This document shows, piece by piece, positions 29,459-38,211 of a DNA stretch of 41,155 nt (the stretch's first letter is position 1; every line of letters begins with the position of its first letter). A program made the position numbers and the translations under genes. The notes beneath the pieces were generated by a model. It ran no database searches and was not told the DNA's origin. It saw only the letters and a program-made list of their open reading frames with translations. Source of the DNA: an uncultured Pseudomonadota bacterium (GTDB lineage Bacteria > Pseudomonadota > Zetaproteobacteria > Mariprofundales > Mariprofundaceae); assembly GCA_913055645.1 (NCBI GenBank), contig CAJXLC010000018.1:1-41155 (forward strand). Reading direction: 5' to 3'.

Positions 29459-29893
29459 TTGCAGAAAATACTCAACAATGAACAAGAAACCTGTGCTTTT
29501 GCGCAGCAATTAGCCAAAACATTAAAATTCGGTGATGTGATTGCATTGTCGGGCGATTTGGGTGCGGGTAAAAGTGTATTTGCGCGGGCTTTGATGCGGG
29601 CTTTGGGCGTGAAAGATGAAGCTTTGCCGAGTCCTACCTACGCCATTATCCAAGAGTATGAAGGCGTACTTGCCTCGGGCGAGCCTTGCAAAGTGGCGCA
29701 TATGGATTGGTATCGCCTAGAACATGCCGAAGAAGTTGAAATGTTGGGCGTGCGGGAGTTCTTTGAAGCGCCTTGGATTTCAATTATTGAATGGCCTGAA
29801 AGAGCCATGAATACTTTTCCAGCCTCGTTGACACATATTACGTTACGTTATGTCGAACGTGATATGGATCAACGTTCGATTGAAGTAGGCTAA
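29459..29893 (+). CDS. tsaE: tRNA threonylcarbamoyladenosine ATPase TsaE
   Basis: TsaE is the small ATPase of the TsaB-TsaD-TsaE complex that makes t6A37 on ANN-decoding tRNAs. The 144 residues match the family. The P-loop is GDLGAGKS (residues 32-39), with 'LPSPTYAIIQEYE' as the conserved switch region and 'HMDWYRLEHAEE' following. The start is TTG at 29459: an AGAGG site lies 8 bases upstream and no upstream ATG is in frame. It is transcribed alone; the next genes downstream are on the other strand and belong to the accessory island. Confidence 0.93.
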   Translation: MQKILNNEQETCAFAQQLAKTLKFGDVIALSGDLGAGKSVFARALMRALGVKDEALPSPTYAIIQEYEGVLASGEPCKVAHMDWYRLEHAEEVEMLGVREFFEAPWISIIEWPERAMNTFPASLTHITLRYVERDMDQRSIEVG

Positions 29894-29969
29894 ATATAAT
29901 CTATAAAAATAACATAAGTTTAAATTTATATGTTTTTTTGATAAATTTTAGTTATTTCCATATATTTTA

Positions 29970-29998
29970 CTATTTTATATCTTATAAAATAGGCTTTT
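29970..29998. terminator. AT-rich hairpin with T tract after tsaE
   Basis: CTATTTTAT (29970-29978) pairs with ATAAAATAG (29984-29992) around ATCTT, followed by GCTTTTT. It is 76 bases after the tsaE stop. The stem is AT-only apart from its outer pair, so termination may be weak. Confidence 0.4.
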
Positions 29999-30034
29999 TA
30001 AGCATTGTTGGCTAAGTTAAATTGAAATATTTTA

Positions 30035-30061
30035 AATCAATCGAGTCTGACCCTATTGATT
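30035..30061. repeat. Inverted-repeat remnant AATCAAT...ATTGATT
   Basis: AATCAAT (30035-30041) and ATTGATT (30055-30061) flank CGAGTCTGACCCT. The sequence GAGTCTGACCC between such arms is one I associate with REP-type or small-transposase-linked repeats; that link is recollection only. It lies at the left edge of the cassette island, where the second attC would be expected. Confidence 0.35.
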
Positions 30062-30079
30062 ATGTCTGAATTTTTCTTG

Positions 30080-30430
30080 TTAGCTGTTGGCAATAACATT
30101 GTGTTTTGTATTAAGCATTTCTAGTAAATATTCTTCTATTGCTGGGGCTTCAAATCCAACATTTATTGGAAGAGGAATCGTTGTTATATATTTACAGTCA
30201 GATGACTCAGCTGTTTTGGAATTCCATTTCACATCAAATCTAGCACTAAGGCGTGAACCAATATTATGTGATGCCTTTCCAATATAAGAAACTAATTTAT
30301 CTGAATCTAAAAACACATACACGCCAGGTTTTTCATTGCTCGGCCATGAAGCTCTAAATTGTGTGGATATATCGAGCAAGTCAGTTAATTTCAATTTACC
30401 GTGTGGTCGGATGTTTATGATTAAACTCAT
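30080..30430 (-). CDS. GIY-YIG nuclease-like protein (cassette gene)
   Basis: This 116-residue protein has a compact GIY-YIG fold: 'GVYVF' (residues 36-40), 'SYIGKAS' with the YIG triad at 49-51, arginines at 60 and 64, the glutamates of 'AIEEYLLEMLN' near 99-104 and a final Asn (111). All the usual catalytic positions can be filled, so it may be an active DNA nuclease. No DNA-binding or methylase domain is attached. Its stop codon lies inside AGCTAAC, the reverse complement of the GTTAGCT at the start of its unit, the expected layout of an integron cassette. It has no Shine-Dalgarno; see the promoter entry. Confidence 0.8.
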   Translation of the reverse strand: MSLIINIRPHGKLKLTDLLDISTQFRASWPSNEKPGVYVFLDSDKLVSYIGKASHNIGSRLSARFDVKWNSKTAESSDCKYITTIPLPINVGFEAPAIEEYLLEMLNTKHNVIANS

Positions 30431-30441
30431 TTAGAACTATT

Positions 30442-30470
30442 TTTAAAGCATTGAATGTAGAAAGTGTCAA
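30442..30470 (-). promoter_or_regulatory. Cassette promoter, nearly leaderless
   Basis: On the minus strand TTGACA (30470-30465) and TTTAAA (30447-30442) are spaced by exactly 17 bases. Transcription would start near 30435, only about five bases before the ATG at 30430, so the mRNA would be almost leaderless, matching the absence of a ribosome site. Just upstream a GAGGG is followed by ATGTAA (30477-30472), a start-stop pair. Confidence 0.5.
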
Positions 30471-30494
30471 TTTACATATTCCCTCTTTATGTAC

Positions 30495-30587
30495 AGCTAA
30501 CGCCCTGCATAACCTGACGGTTTTACACAGAGCAGAACGAAGTGGCGCGGCGTGTAAAACCGGTCAGCGTTTATGCAATTGTTAGGC
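30495..30587 (-). other. attC-like integron recombination site
   Basis: Read on the minus strand this 93-base site runs GCCTAAC ... GTTAGCT, starting 3 bases after the HPP stop codon. Inside, GCATAA/TTATGC (30507-30512 with 30571-30576), CTGAC/GTCAG and an 11-bp stem CGGTTTTACAC/GTGTAAAACCG (30518-30528 with 30552-30562) form a long imperfect hairpin with an extrahelical G at 30562 and a 23-base apical region. Outer 7-mers of RYYYAAC/GTTRRRY type, palindromic arms with bulges, and position right after a stop are attC features. GTTAGCT has one mismatch to GTTRRRY. Confidence 0.8.
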
Positions 30588-30590
30588 TTT

Positions 30591-31100
30591 TTACAGCCAA
30601 TATTTTGGATAGCTCCGATCCTTAGAAATATTGTTGTAAAAAAGGGCTACTAGCACTAATAGGATAGCACCAATCAATGTTGGGGTTAATAGAAACTCCC
30701 AGTTTGCACCAACTAGAAATACAATAAACGGATTTGAACCCGCAGGTGGATGTGGAACCCTCAATAGTTGCATGACTGAAAGTGCCGTTGCTAAAGATAA
30801 GGCCATGCTCCACCAGTCTGGGCTAACAAAATGCAAGAATACTAAACCAGTTAGTGTTGATACAAAATGTCCGCCAATCACATTTCGAGGCTGTGCAAAT
30901 GGGGTATCAGGGAGTATGAATAATACGAAGATGGATGCCCCAAACGAACCTAAAACTAACGGTTGTTTGGTATAGTAAGCCAATGAACCAACTACGGTCG
31001 CAGCCAAAAAAGCCCCAAACCAAATAAAACCTACCTGGCTTAAAGGTGGTGAAGGTGGTAATGGTGTAGACAAACCTTTGAATTTTTGAAAATATGACAT
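30591..31100 (-). CDS. HPP family membrane protein (cassette gene)
   Basis: This inner-membrane protein of 169 residues has about four helices and carries the family name motif in 'RVPHPPAGSNP' (HPPAG at 117-121), plus 'PLVLGSFGASIFVLF' and 'FAQPRNVIGGH', all conserved in HPP proteins. A plant chloroplast member has been linked to nitrite transport; the bacterial role is not settled. GAGGAG precedes the ATG. The stop is 3 bases from the attC-like site. The tetR gene lies 55 bases upstream on the same strand with an operator-like site between, so HPP is probably the regulated target. The coding sequence contains a further copy of that site. Confidence 0.9.
   Translation of the reverse strand: MSYFQKFKGLSTPLPPSPPLSQVGFIWFGAFLAATVVGSLAYYTKQPLVLGSFGASIFVLFILPDTPFAQPRNVIGGHFVSTLTGLVFLHFVSPDWWSMALSLATALSVMQLLRVPHPPAGSNPFIVFLVGANWEFLLTPTLIGAILLVLVALFYNNISKDRSYPKYWL
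30958..30975. repeat. Third copy of the operator-like sequence, inside the HPP gene
   Basis: AACGGTTGTTTGGTATAG is identical to 31126-31143, the site between tetR and the HPP gene, 168 bases away. Here it encodes Tyr-Thr-Lys-Gln-Pro in the HPP protein, and the left half-site is degraded (CTAAC instead of CAAAC). Confidence 0.6.
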
Positions 31101-31122
31101 GGTATTTCTCCTCTTTTAGATA

Positions 31123-31139
31123 ACAAACGGTTGTTTGGT
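31123..31139. promoter_or_regulatory. TetR operator-like site before the HPP gene
   Basis: CAAAC-GGTT-GTTTG (31124-31137) is a near-copy of the palindrome in front of tetR (16 of 20 positions over the wider site). It lies between the tetR stop and the HPP ribosome site. Confidence 0.6.
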
Positions 31140-31155
31140 ATAGATAGCAAATATT

Positions 31156-31719
31156 TTACGGCAGAAAATCGATAATTGCCTTGTTTTGAATTTTAAAGGG
31201 ATCTGGTTTCCCATATATACGCATTAACATGATGCTACCTTGCGTGGCTGATACAATTTGCATAGCTTTTTCCTTGGCCTGTTTTTCTCCGATTTCAGGT
31301 TTTAATATTTGATAAATAGCTTCTTCCCAGTTTTTGAAATACTCAATAATTTCATTCTTAAACAAAGGAATATTATTTGATATTTCCAATGCAAAGTTAC
31401 CCAATAGGCACCCCCCTTCGCTATTCATAAAATATTCTTCAACCTTTTTAGTGAACAAAATCAATTTATCTTTAGGGGATAGCTGTTTTGTGTAGGCAAT
31501 TGAAAATATTTCTCTATTAAAATACTCATGAATATATTTCAGGCATTCCAAAGCTAATTCTTCTTTGCTTTTAAAGTGATGATAAATACTTCCTTTGATT
31601 AAACCGCAAGCTTCTCCAATAGTTGCCATCGTCGTACTGTTGTAGCCATGTACTTTGAACAAGTGAATGCTCTTTTGGATTATTGATTCTCTATTTGTCT
31701 TTATTACTGGCATAACCAT
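31156..31719 (-). CDS. TetR/AcrR family transcriptional regulator (cassette gene)
   Basis: This 187-residue repressor-type regulator has an N-terminal helix-turn-helix of TetR type ('SIHLFKVHGYNSTTMATIGEACGLIKGSIYHHFKSKEEL', roughly residues 17-55) and a helical ligand domain. The domain includes 'GGCLLGNFALEIS', a pattern with a conserved Cys seen in several TetR subgroups that sense electrophiles or oxidants; the ligand is not known. A perfect CCAAAC-GGGA-GTTTGG palindrome sits just upstream of the ATG and would allow autorepression. An alternative ATG lies two codons in. AT-rich codons set the gene apart from the core genes. It is the first gene of the inferred two-gene cassette. Confidence 0.9.
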   Translation of the reverse strand: MVMPVIKTNRESIIQKSIHLFKVHGYNSTTMATIGEACGLIKGSIYHHFKSKEELALECLKYIHEYFNREIFSIAYTKQLSPKDKLILFTKKVEEYFMNSEGGCLLGNFALEISNNIPLFKNEIIEYFKNWEEAIYQILKPEIGEKQAKEKAMQIVSATQGSIMLMRIYGKPDPFKIQNKAIIDFLP

Positions 31720-31722
31720 TTA

Positions 31723-31738
31723 CCAAACGGGAGTTTGG
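31723..31738. promoter_or_regulatory. TetR operator-like palindrome at the tetR promoter
   Basis: CCAAAC (31723-31728), GGGA, GTTTGG (31733-31738) is a perfect 6-bp inverted repeat overlapping the predicted transcription start of tetR, an ideal autorepressor position. Related sites occur at 31123-31139 and 30958-30975. Confidence 0.65.
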
Positions 31739-31741
31739 CAT

Positions 31742-31770
31742 AGTATAAATGATAACGGTAGTTTTGTGAA
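31742..31770 (-). promoter_or_regulatory. tetR promoter
   Basis: On the minus strand TTCACA (31770-31765) and TATACT (31747-31742) are separated by exactly 17 bases, five of six matches each to the sigma-70 consensus. The -35 box abuts the core site GTTAGGC (31777-31771), so the promoter belongs to the cassette. Confidence 0.65.
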
Positions 31771-31777
31771 GCCTAAC
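31771..31777 (-). other. Core-site 7-mer GTTAGGC at cassette start
   Basis: GTTAGGC on the minus strand fits the GTTRRRY core and is the exact reverse complement of GCCTAAC (30587-30581), the first core of the attC-like site at the other end of the tetR-HPP unit. No partner attC half is visible beyond it (31778-31900), so the unit may be joined to an attI-like or secondary genomic site. Confidence 0.6.
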
Positions 31778-31960
31778 AATCCCAATCGCAGGAATCGTTG
31801 TCCTCATATTTTCTATACTTATACGGACATATTTTCCTTGATATTGGATATTAAGGGCAAAACAAGGATAATCTGTAGCATTAAGCATTTTCATAACACC
31901 ATCGTGAATAAAAGGGAATCGAGCGTCAAGGCATGTTTGTTTGTAGTTTGTAAAGGGATA
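31778..31960. other. Junction between cassette island and gltD terminator
   Basis: This stretch of 183 bases has no gene I can support. A short minus-strand frame (starting at 31894) lacks a convincing ribosome site and family. No integrase fragment or complete attI/attC could be recognised. Confidence 0.4.
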
Positions 31961-31991
31961 AAAAAAAGGCCGCTAAACAGCGACCTTTTTT
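31961..31991. terminator. Terminator after gltD (bidirectional)
   Basis: A7, then GGCCGCT (31968-31974), loop AAAC, AGCGACC (31979-31985), then T6. The 7-bp stem with one G-T pair has A/T tracts on both sides, so it can stop transcripts from either direction. It lies 17 bases beyond the gltD stop. Confidence 0.85.
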
Positions 31992-32008
31992 GAAATGATA
32001 CATCATGC

Positions 32009-33445
32009 TTATTTTGCAGGTAAGCCCGAGCTTCCCATCAAATATTCGTCGATACCACGGGCACATTGACGACCTTCGTTAATGGCGCGAACCACCAATG
32101 ATTGACCACTACGCATATCACCCGCAGAAAAGACTTTTTCAAGGCTGGTTTGATAATCCGATGTATTGGCAGATACATTGCCACGACCATCTTTTTCCAA
32201 TGCCAATTCTTCAATCATGCCTTCATGCACAGGATGCAAGAAACCCATAGCAAGGAATACAGCATCAGCTTGTAAGGTGAAATCAGAGCCTTCGATTTCT
32301 GTCATATTCCAACGACCATCCGTATTGACCCATTCAACACGCGCACATTCAATGGCAGTTACCTTGCCATTTTCACCCACAAAACGTTTGGTAGTGATGG
32401 CGAAATCACGCTCACAACCTTCTTCTTGCGAGGTTGAGGTACGCATTTTCATTGGCCAATTTGGCCATGTGACCAGTTTATCAATGGTTTCAGCAGGGGC
32501 AGGCATAATTTCAATTTGTGTGACCGATGCTGCACCATGACGGTTTGATGTGCCGATACAATCCGAGCCCGTATCACCACCACCAATCACCACGACATGT
32601 TTACCTTTGGCAGACACAAATTCTGATTCAGGAATATTATCACCCAATACACGCTTGGTATTTTTGGTGAGTAATTCCATGGCAAAATGAATACCATTCA
32701 AATCACGACCTTCAATCGCTAAATCACGCGGTGCTTCTGCACCACCTGTTAATGCAACGGCATCAAATTCTTCGAGTAACGATTTCGCAAGAATATCTAC
32801 ACCAATATGTTGGTTTACACGGAATTCCACACCTTCAGCTTCCATTTGCTGCAAACGTCTATCAATCACAGCCTTATCAAACTTAAAGTTTGGAATGCCA
32901 TAACGCATCAATCCGCCAGCACGGTCTTCTTTTTCAAACACCACCACATCATGACCCACACGCGCCAATTGTTGCGCACATGCCAAACCTGCAGGGCCTG
33001 AACCAACAACCGCAACTTTTTTGCCCGTTTTTTCTTTGGCAATTTGCGGTGTTACCCAACCATTTTCAAATCCTTTCTCAACAATGGCAAGCTCGATATT
33101 TTTAATGGTGACTGCATCACCAATCAAGTTCACCGTACAAGCTTCTTCGCATGGGGCAGGGCAGATGCGACCTGTAAATTCAGGGAAGTTATTCGTGCTA
33201 TGCAATACATCCAAAGCTTCACGCCATTGATTTTTATACACCAAATCATTCCAATCAGGGATGATGTTGTTTACAGGGCAACCATTATGACAAAATGGAA
33301 TACCACAATCCATGCAGCGCGCACCTTGTGTGCTCATATCATCTGGAAGCTTTGAAAACTCCTTGAAATGCACCACACGCTCTGCAACAGGAGCATATGA
33401 AAGGTTTTCACGGTCAAATTCTTTGAATCCAGTCGCCTTACCCAT
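32009..33445 (-). CDS. gltD: Glutamate synthase small subunit
   Basis: GltD is the FAD-containing subunit that takes electrons from NADPH and passes them to GltB. The 478 residues match the family. The N-terminal iron-sulfur region has Cys44, Cys47, Cys52 and Cys56 ([13 protein letters not shown]), with a second Cys group 'CPAPCEEAC'. It is followed by an FAD fold ('[17 protein letters not shown]') and an NADPH fold ('[13 protein letters not shown]'). It starts inside the 3' end of gltB (8-base overlap) with GGAG upstream, so the two subunits are translated together. Confidence 0.96.
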   Translation of the reverse strand: MGKATGFKEFDRENLSYAPVAERVVHFKEFSKLPDDMSTQGARCMDCGIPFCHNGCPVNNIIPDWNDLVYKNQWREALDVLHSTNNFPEFTGRICPAPCEEACTVNLIGDAVTIKNIELAIVEKGFENGWVTPQIAKEKTGKKVAVVGSGPAGLACAQQLARVGHDVVVFEKEDRAGGLMRYGIPNFKFDKAVIDRRLQQMEAEGVEFRVNQHIGVDILAKSLLEEFDAVALTGGAEAPRDLAIEGRDLNGIHFAMELLTKNTKRVLGDNIPESEFVSAKGKHVVVIGGGDTGSDCIGTSNRHGAASVTQIEIMPAPAETIDKLVTWPNWPMKMRTSTSQEEGCERDFAITTKRFVGENGKVTAIECARVEWVNTDGRWNMTEIEGSDFTLQADAVFLAMGFLHPVHEGMIEELALEKDGRGNVSANTSDYQTSLEKVFSAGDMRSGQSLVVRAINEGRQCARGIDEYLMGSSGLPAK

Positions 33446-36400
33446 GAGTAGACTCCTTATTTGCTAATGCTTGATTGGCTTTGCTCTCTTCTTCTCGTTC
33501 TGCCAAGGCTCGTTTGTAATCCACTGGCATGACCTTCACAAACTTGCTTAAAGAAGCATTCCAGTTATCCAAAATTGCCTTACCACGTGCAGAATTGGTA
33601 TAATGAACATGACGGGTAATCATTTGATGCAAGATTTTCTCATCATTTTGACTGATGCTATGGCGAATCTTCACACGACCCATGGTTTCCAAATCACCAC
33701 CTTGATGATCCAAGCTCTCAAGCGCTTCATCTTCGGACAACACAGGCTCAAGAGCGACTTGCGCCATATTACAAGAGCTTTCAAAATCACCTTTTTCATC
33801 AAAGACATAAGCCATGCCGCCAGACATGCCCGCAGCAAAGTTGCGACCGGTCTCGCCTAGAATCGCAATTGTGCCACCTGTCATATACTCACAACCATGA
33901 TCGCCAACACCTTCAACGACTGCGACTGCGCCTGAGTTACGTACCGCAAAACGCTCGCCTGCAATACCATTGAAATAGGCTTCACCATCGACAGCGCCGA
34001 ACAATACAGTGTTACCTACAATGCTATTTTCTTCGGCTTTAATTGGTGTTTCTGCTGGCGGACGAATACTAATGCGACCACCTGACAAACCTTTACCCAC
34101 ATAATCATTACCGATACCAACCAAATCAATGCTGATACCGCGTGCCAACCATGCACCCAACGCTTGACCTGCTGTGCCTTTGGCTTTGATGGCAATGCAA
34201 TCTTCTGGCAGACCTTGATGACCATATTTCTTGGCAACTTTACCTGATAACATGGTAGCGAAACTGCGATCCACATTGCAGATTGGCGTTTCAATAACGA
34301 CAGGTGTTTTGTTTTCAAGTGCAGGGGCTGCCTGTGCAATCAATTTGTTGTCAATCAAGGCATCTAAACCATGATCTTGGCTTTGATTATGGTGTTTTGC
34401 ATCGTCGCTATCGACTTGATGGAAGATTGGGGTTAAATCAATGCCCTGCGATTTCCAATGACGCATGGCATCATCGGTATCAAGCATATCGACTCGACCA
34501 ATCATTTCATCAAAGGTGCGGAAGCCAAGTTCTGCCATGATCTCACGTGTTTCTTGTGCAACATACATGAAATAGTTGACCACATCTTCAGGTTTACCAA
34601 CAAATTTCTTGCGCAATTCTGGATCTTGAGTGGCAACACCAACAGGGCAGGTGTTGAGATGACATTTACGCATCATGACACACCCTTCGGCAATCAAAGC
34701 GATGGTGCCAAAGGCGACTTCATCCGCACCTAGCAATGCAGCAATCACCACATCACGACCTGTACGCATTTGACCATCGGCTTGTAAACGTGTGCGGCTA
34801 CGCAAACGATTTAGCAGCAAGGTTTGCTGCGTTTCAGCCAAACCAACTTCCCAGCAACTTCCTGCATGTCTGATGGATGTCAGTGGTGATGCACCTGTAC
34901 CACCATCATGACCTGCGATTACCACATGATCGGCATGCGCTTTTACCACACCTGCGGCAACCGTACCCACGCCAATTTCAGATACCAATTTGACTGAAAT
35001 ATCAGCATCGGTGTTGGTGTTTTTAAGGTCAAAAATCAATTGTGCTAAATCTTCAATCGAATAAATATCATGATGTGGAGGCGGGGAGATTAAACCCACA
35101 CCCGGTGTGGAATGACGCACTTTACCAATACGAGCATCGACTTTATGCCCTGGTAATTGTCCACCTTCACCTGGTTTTGCACCTTGTGCCATCTTGATTT
35201 GAATCTGATCGGCATTGGCAAGATATTCAGCAGTTACACCAAAACGACCCGATGCAACCTGTTTAATCGCAGAGCGCATGGAATCACCATTTTCAAGCGG
35301 TGTGAAACGCGCAACTTCTTCTCCACCTTCACCTGTATTGGACTTACCACCTAAACGGTTCATAGCAATAGCAAGCGTGCTGTGTGCTTCATGTGAAATG
35401 GAACCAAATGACATTGCACCCGTAGCAAAGCGTTTGACGATATTGGTGGCTGGTTCAACTTCATCAATGGAAATGCTTTTACCTTCATTGAATTTAAACA
35501 AGCCACGCAAGGTCACCAATCTATCTTTAGGATGGTTAATATGATTAGCAAATTCTTTGTACAGGTCATAGTTATTTGTACGCACGGCATGTTGAAGTTT
35601 GGCAATGCTATCAGGACCAAGCAAATGTTCTTCGCCGCGCACACGCCAAGCATATTCACCGCCTGCATCCAAAGCATTTTTGTGGGCTTGCGAGTTACCA
35701 TAAGCTAGGCAATGACGCATCACAGCTTCTTCAGAGATTTCTTTAAGTCCAGCACCTTCAATTTGGGTTACTGTGCCCGTGAAATATTTTTCAACAAATT
35801 CAGATGAAAGGCCAAAGGCCTCAAAGATTTGTGCGCCACAGTAGGATTGATAGGTGGAAATACCCATTTTCGACATGACTTTATACAGACCTTTACCAAT
35901 GGCTTTGATAAAGCGTGGTTCAACCTCTTCAATAGGCAAATCATCAGCTAATTGACCGCATGCATGCATATCCATCAAGGTTTCAAATGCCAAATATGGG
36001 TTAATCGCTTCTGCACCAAAGCCTGCCAAGGTAGCAAAATGTTGAATTTCGCGGGCAGAACCTGTTTCAATCACCAAGCCTGTTTCCACACGTAGTCCTT
36101 TACGAATTAAATGTTGATGTACAGCAGATGTTGCCAATAGTGCAGGGATTGGAATATTTTTTTCACTTAAAGCACGATCGGAAAGGATGACAATATTATA
36201 ATGTTGCTCAACAGCTCTTTCTGCTTCACGGCATAGACGATTAATCGCCGCTTCCATACCCGATGCACCCGCTTCAATACTGTAGCACATGGATAGTGTT
36301 TTGGTGCGGAAACCATTATCGGTGACCTTATGAATATAACGCAGCTTTTCCAAATCTTTATTGGTTAGGATGGGCTGATGTACTTCCAGACGAAGGTTTT

Positions 36401-38081
36401 GCTCCTCGTCATCAAGCCCTAGTAAATTTGGGTTCGGGCCAATCAAAGAAGTCAGGCTCATAACCATTTCTTCACGAATAGGGTCAATCGGTGGATTGGT
36501 GACTTGCGCGAACAATTGACGGAAGTAATTATATAAAGGTTTCGCGCGATTAGACAACACAGCATGCGGTGAATCATTGCCCATGGAGCCTGTGGCTTCT
36601 TGACCTGTAATTGCCATTGGAGCCATAAGGAATTTTAAATTCTCTTGGGTATAACCAAAGGCTTGTTGCTTGTTTAATAAGGTCGCATGGTCAGGTTGTT
36701 GTACTTCAACATTTGCTTCTAAGTCTTCAATTTGTATCTGTGTTTCAGCTAAAATCTTGGCATAGTCTTTTTCATTGGCAAGTTCATTCTTAATGCTTTC
36801 ATCATCAATAATTTGACCTTTTTCTAAATCAATCAAGAACATTTTACCGGGTTGCAAACGCCATTTCTTAACAATTTTTTCTTCAGGAATATCCAATACA
36901 CCCATCTCTGATGCCATGACCACCAAATCATCATCGGTAACCAAGTAACGGGCAGGACGCAAACCATTCCTATCTAATGTTGCGCCAATTTGACGACCAT
37001 CGGTAAATGCAACTGCCGCAGGACCATCCCAAGGCTCCATCAAGGCTGCATGATGCTCATAAAATGCTTTGCGTTTTTTATCCATTAAATGATTGCCAGA
37101 CCACGCTTCTGGAATCAACAACATCGCAGCATGGGTAAGCGAATAACCGCCCATCAGCAATAATTCCAAAGCATTATCAAAACAGGCTGTATCGGATTGA
37201 TTTTCTGCAATAACAGGCCAGATTTTATCCAAATCTTCACCCAAAACACCCGACTTCATGGAATGACGACGGGCATTCATCCAGTTGATATTGCCGCGAA
37301 CCGTATTGATTTCGCCATTGTGTGCCACCATACGGAACGGGTGTGCTAATTCCCAAGCTGGGAATGTATTGGTGGAGAAACGTTGATGCACCAGTGCCAA
37401 AGCAGAGGTCATGCGTGCATCTTTCAAATCTTCATAATATGCACCAACCTGATGCGAGAGGAACATGCCTTTATATACAATCGTGCGGCTAGACATGGAT
37501 GCAAAATAGAACTTGGCAGGATCATCCAAGTTTAAATCGTGAATATAGTTTCGAGCCACTTTGCGAATCACATATAACTTGCGCTCAAAGGCATCTTGGT
37601 TATTGATATTGTCGCCCATGCCAATAAATACTTGGCGGATAAACGGTTCACATGAAGTAACACTTTCAGGAAGATCAGCATGCACACCATCGACAGGCAC
37701 ATCACGCCAGCCGAGTAGTGTTAAACCTTCAGCTTCAATGGTTTCTTCAATAATATTCTCGCAAGTGGTGCGATGGGCTTTATCTTGCGGAAGAAAAACC
37801 ATACCCACGCCATATTCACCATCTTTTGGTAATGTAATATCAAGGCTTGATGTAACGGCTTGAAAAAACGCATCAGGAATTTGAAGAAGAATACCTGCAC
37901 CATCACCTTCACGCGGGTCAGCACCCGCAGCTCCACGGTGGGTTAAACGAAGTAGGATTTCTAATCCTTTTTCAACAATATCATGGCTTTTTTGGTTTTT
38001 AATATGTGCAATAAAACCAACGCCACAAGCATCATGTTCTTGTTGTGGATTATACAAACCTTGCTTGCGTGGTAATGACAT
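33438..38081 (-). CDS. gltB: Glutamate synthase large subunit
   Basis: GltB converts glutamine and 2-oxoglutarate into two glutamates, the main ammonia-assimilation route together with glutamine synthetase. The 1547 residues are the normal length. A short propeptide precedes the class II amidotransferase nucleophile Cys19 ([11 protein letters not shown]), which must be exposed by cleavage. The FMN/central domains follow, then the 3Fe-4S motif C-x5-C-x4-C ('[12 protein letters not shown]'), and the C-terminal GXGXG beta-helix ('[21 protein letters not shown]'). AGGGG precedes the ATG. It is transcribed away from glgB across a structured intergenic region. Confidence 0.97.
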   Translation of the reverse strand: MSLPRKQGLYNPQQEHDACGVGFIAHIKNQKSHDIVEKGLEILLRLTHRGAAGADPREGDGAGILLQIPDAFFQAVTSSLDITLPKDGEYGVGMVFLPQDKAHRTTCENIIEETIEAEGLTLLGWRDVPVDGVHADLPESVTSCEPFIRQVFIGMGDNINNQDAFERKLYVIRKVARNYIHDLNLDDPAKFYFASMSSRTIVYKGMFLSHQVGAYYEDLKDARMTSALALVHQRFSTNTFPAWELAHPFRMVAHNGEINTVRGNINWMNARRHSMKSGVLGEDLDKIWPVIAENQSDTACFDNALELLLMGGYSLTHAAMLLIPEAWSGNHLMDKKRKAFYEHHAALMEPWDGPAAVAFTDGRQIGATLDRNGLRPARYLVTDDDLVVMASEMGVLDIPEEKIVKKWRLQPGKMFLIDLEKGQIIDDESIKNELANEKDYAKILAETQIQIEDLEANVEVQQPDHATLLNKQQAFGYTQENLKFLMAPMAITGQEATGSMGNDSPHAVLSNRAKPLYNYFRQLFAQVTNPPIDPIREEMVMSLTSLIGPNPNLLGLDDEEQNLRLEVHQPILTNKDLEKLRYIHKVTDNGFRTKTLSMCYSIEAGASGMEAAINRLCREAERAVEQHYNIVILSDRALSEKNIPIPALLATSAVHQHLIRKGLRVETGLVIETGSAREIQHFATLAGFGAEAINPYLAFETLMDMHACGQLADDLPIEEVEPRFIKAIGKGLYKVMSKMGISTYQSYCGAQIFEAFGLSSEFVEKYFTGTVTQIEGAGLKEISEEAVMRHCLAYGNSQAHKNALDAGGEYAWRVRGEEHLLGPDSIAKLQHAVRTNNYDLYKEFANHINHPKDRLVTLRGLFKFNEGKSISIDEVEPATNIVKRFATGAMSFGSISHEAHSTLAIAMNRLGGKSNTGEGGEEVARFTPLENGDSMRSAIKQVASGRFGVTAEYLANADQIQIKMAQGAKPGEGGQLPGHKVDARIGKVRHSTPGVGLISPPPHHDIYSIEDLAQLIFDLKNTNTDADISVKLVSEIGVGTVAAGVVKAHADHVVIAGHDGGTGASPLTSIRHAGSCWEVGLAETQQTLLLNRLRSRTRLQADGQMRTGRDVVIAALLGADEVAFGTIALIAEGCVMMRKCHLNTCPVGVATQDPELRKKFVGKPEDVVNYFMYVAQETREIMAELGFRTFDEMIGRVDMLDTDDAMRHWKSQGIDLTPIFHQVDSDDAKHHNQSQDHGLDALIDNKLIAQAAPALENKTPVVIETPICNVDRSFATMLSGKVAKKYGHQGLPEDCIAIKAKGTAGQALGAWLARGISIDLVGIGNDYVGKGLSGGRISIRPPAETPIKAEENSIVGNTVLFGAVDGEAYFNGIAGERFAVRNSGAVAVVEGVGDHGCEYMTGGTIAILGETGRNFAAGMSGGMAYVFDEKGDFESSCNMAQVALEPVLSEDEALESLDHQGGDLETMGRVKIRHSISQNDEKILHQMITRHVHYTNSARGKAILDNWNASLSKFVKVMPVDYKRALAEREEESKANQALANKESTHG

Positions 38082-38112
38082 CAGTATCCCCTATAAACTT
38101 TTTAGCAGTGTT

Positions 38113-38167
38113 AAGAACCTTCAAAAGTGATTGTGTGGCTATAGGTATATAGCAATCAGAGGTTCTT
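38113..38167. other. Nested hairpin in the gltB leader
   Basis: AAGAACCT (38113-38120) pairs with AGGTTCTT (38160-38167); inside, TGATTG (38128-38133) pairs with CAATCA (38153-38158); at the tip GCTATA (38138-38143) pairs with TATAGC (38148-38153), sharing one base with the second stem. It lies 32 bases before the gltB ATG on the transcript side. No uninterrupted T tract follows on either strand. Confidence 0.5.
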
Positions 38168-38188
38168 TAGCTTATTTTCCAACGTTTT

Positions 38189-38211
38189 ACTGATTTGTTA
38201 TACAATTCAGT
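38189..38211. promoter_or_regulatory. Near-palindromic operator-like site
   Basis: ACTGATTTGTT-ATACAATTCAGT is symmetric at 18 of 23 positions (ACTGA-TTGT ... ACAA-TCAGT). It lies upstream of the gltB leader hairpin and includes a TATAAC on the gltB strand that could be a -10 element. The regulator is not known. Confidence 0.35.

Noticed and set aside
31691-31894. Short minus-strand frame at the cassette junction
   Set aside because: It is 67 residues with no good ribosome site or recognised domain, and it crosses the core site and tetR promoter. It could be a truncated gene end, but support is too weak.
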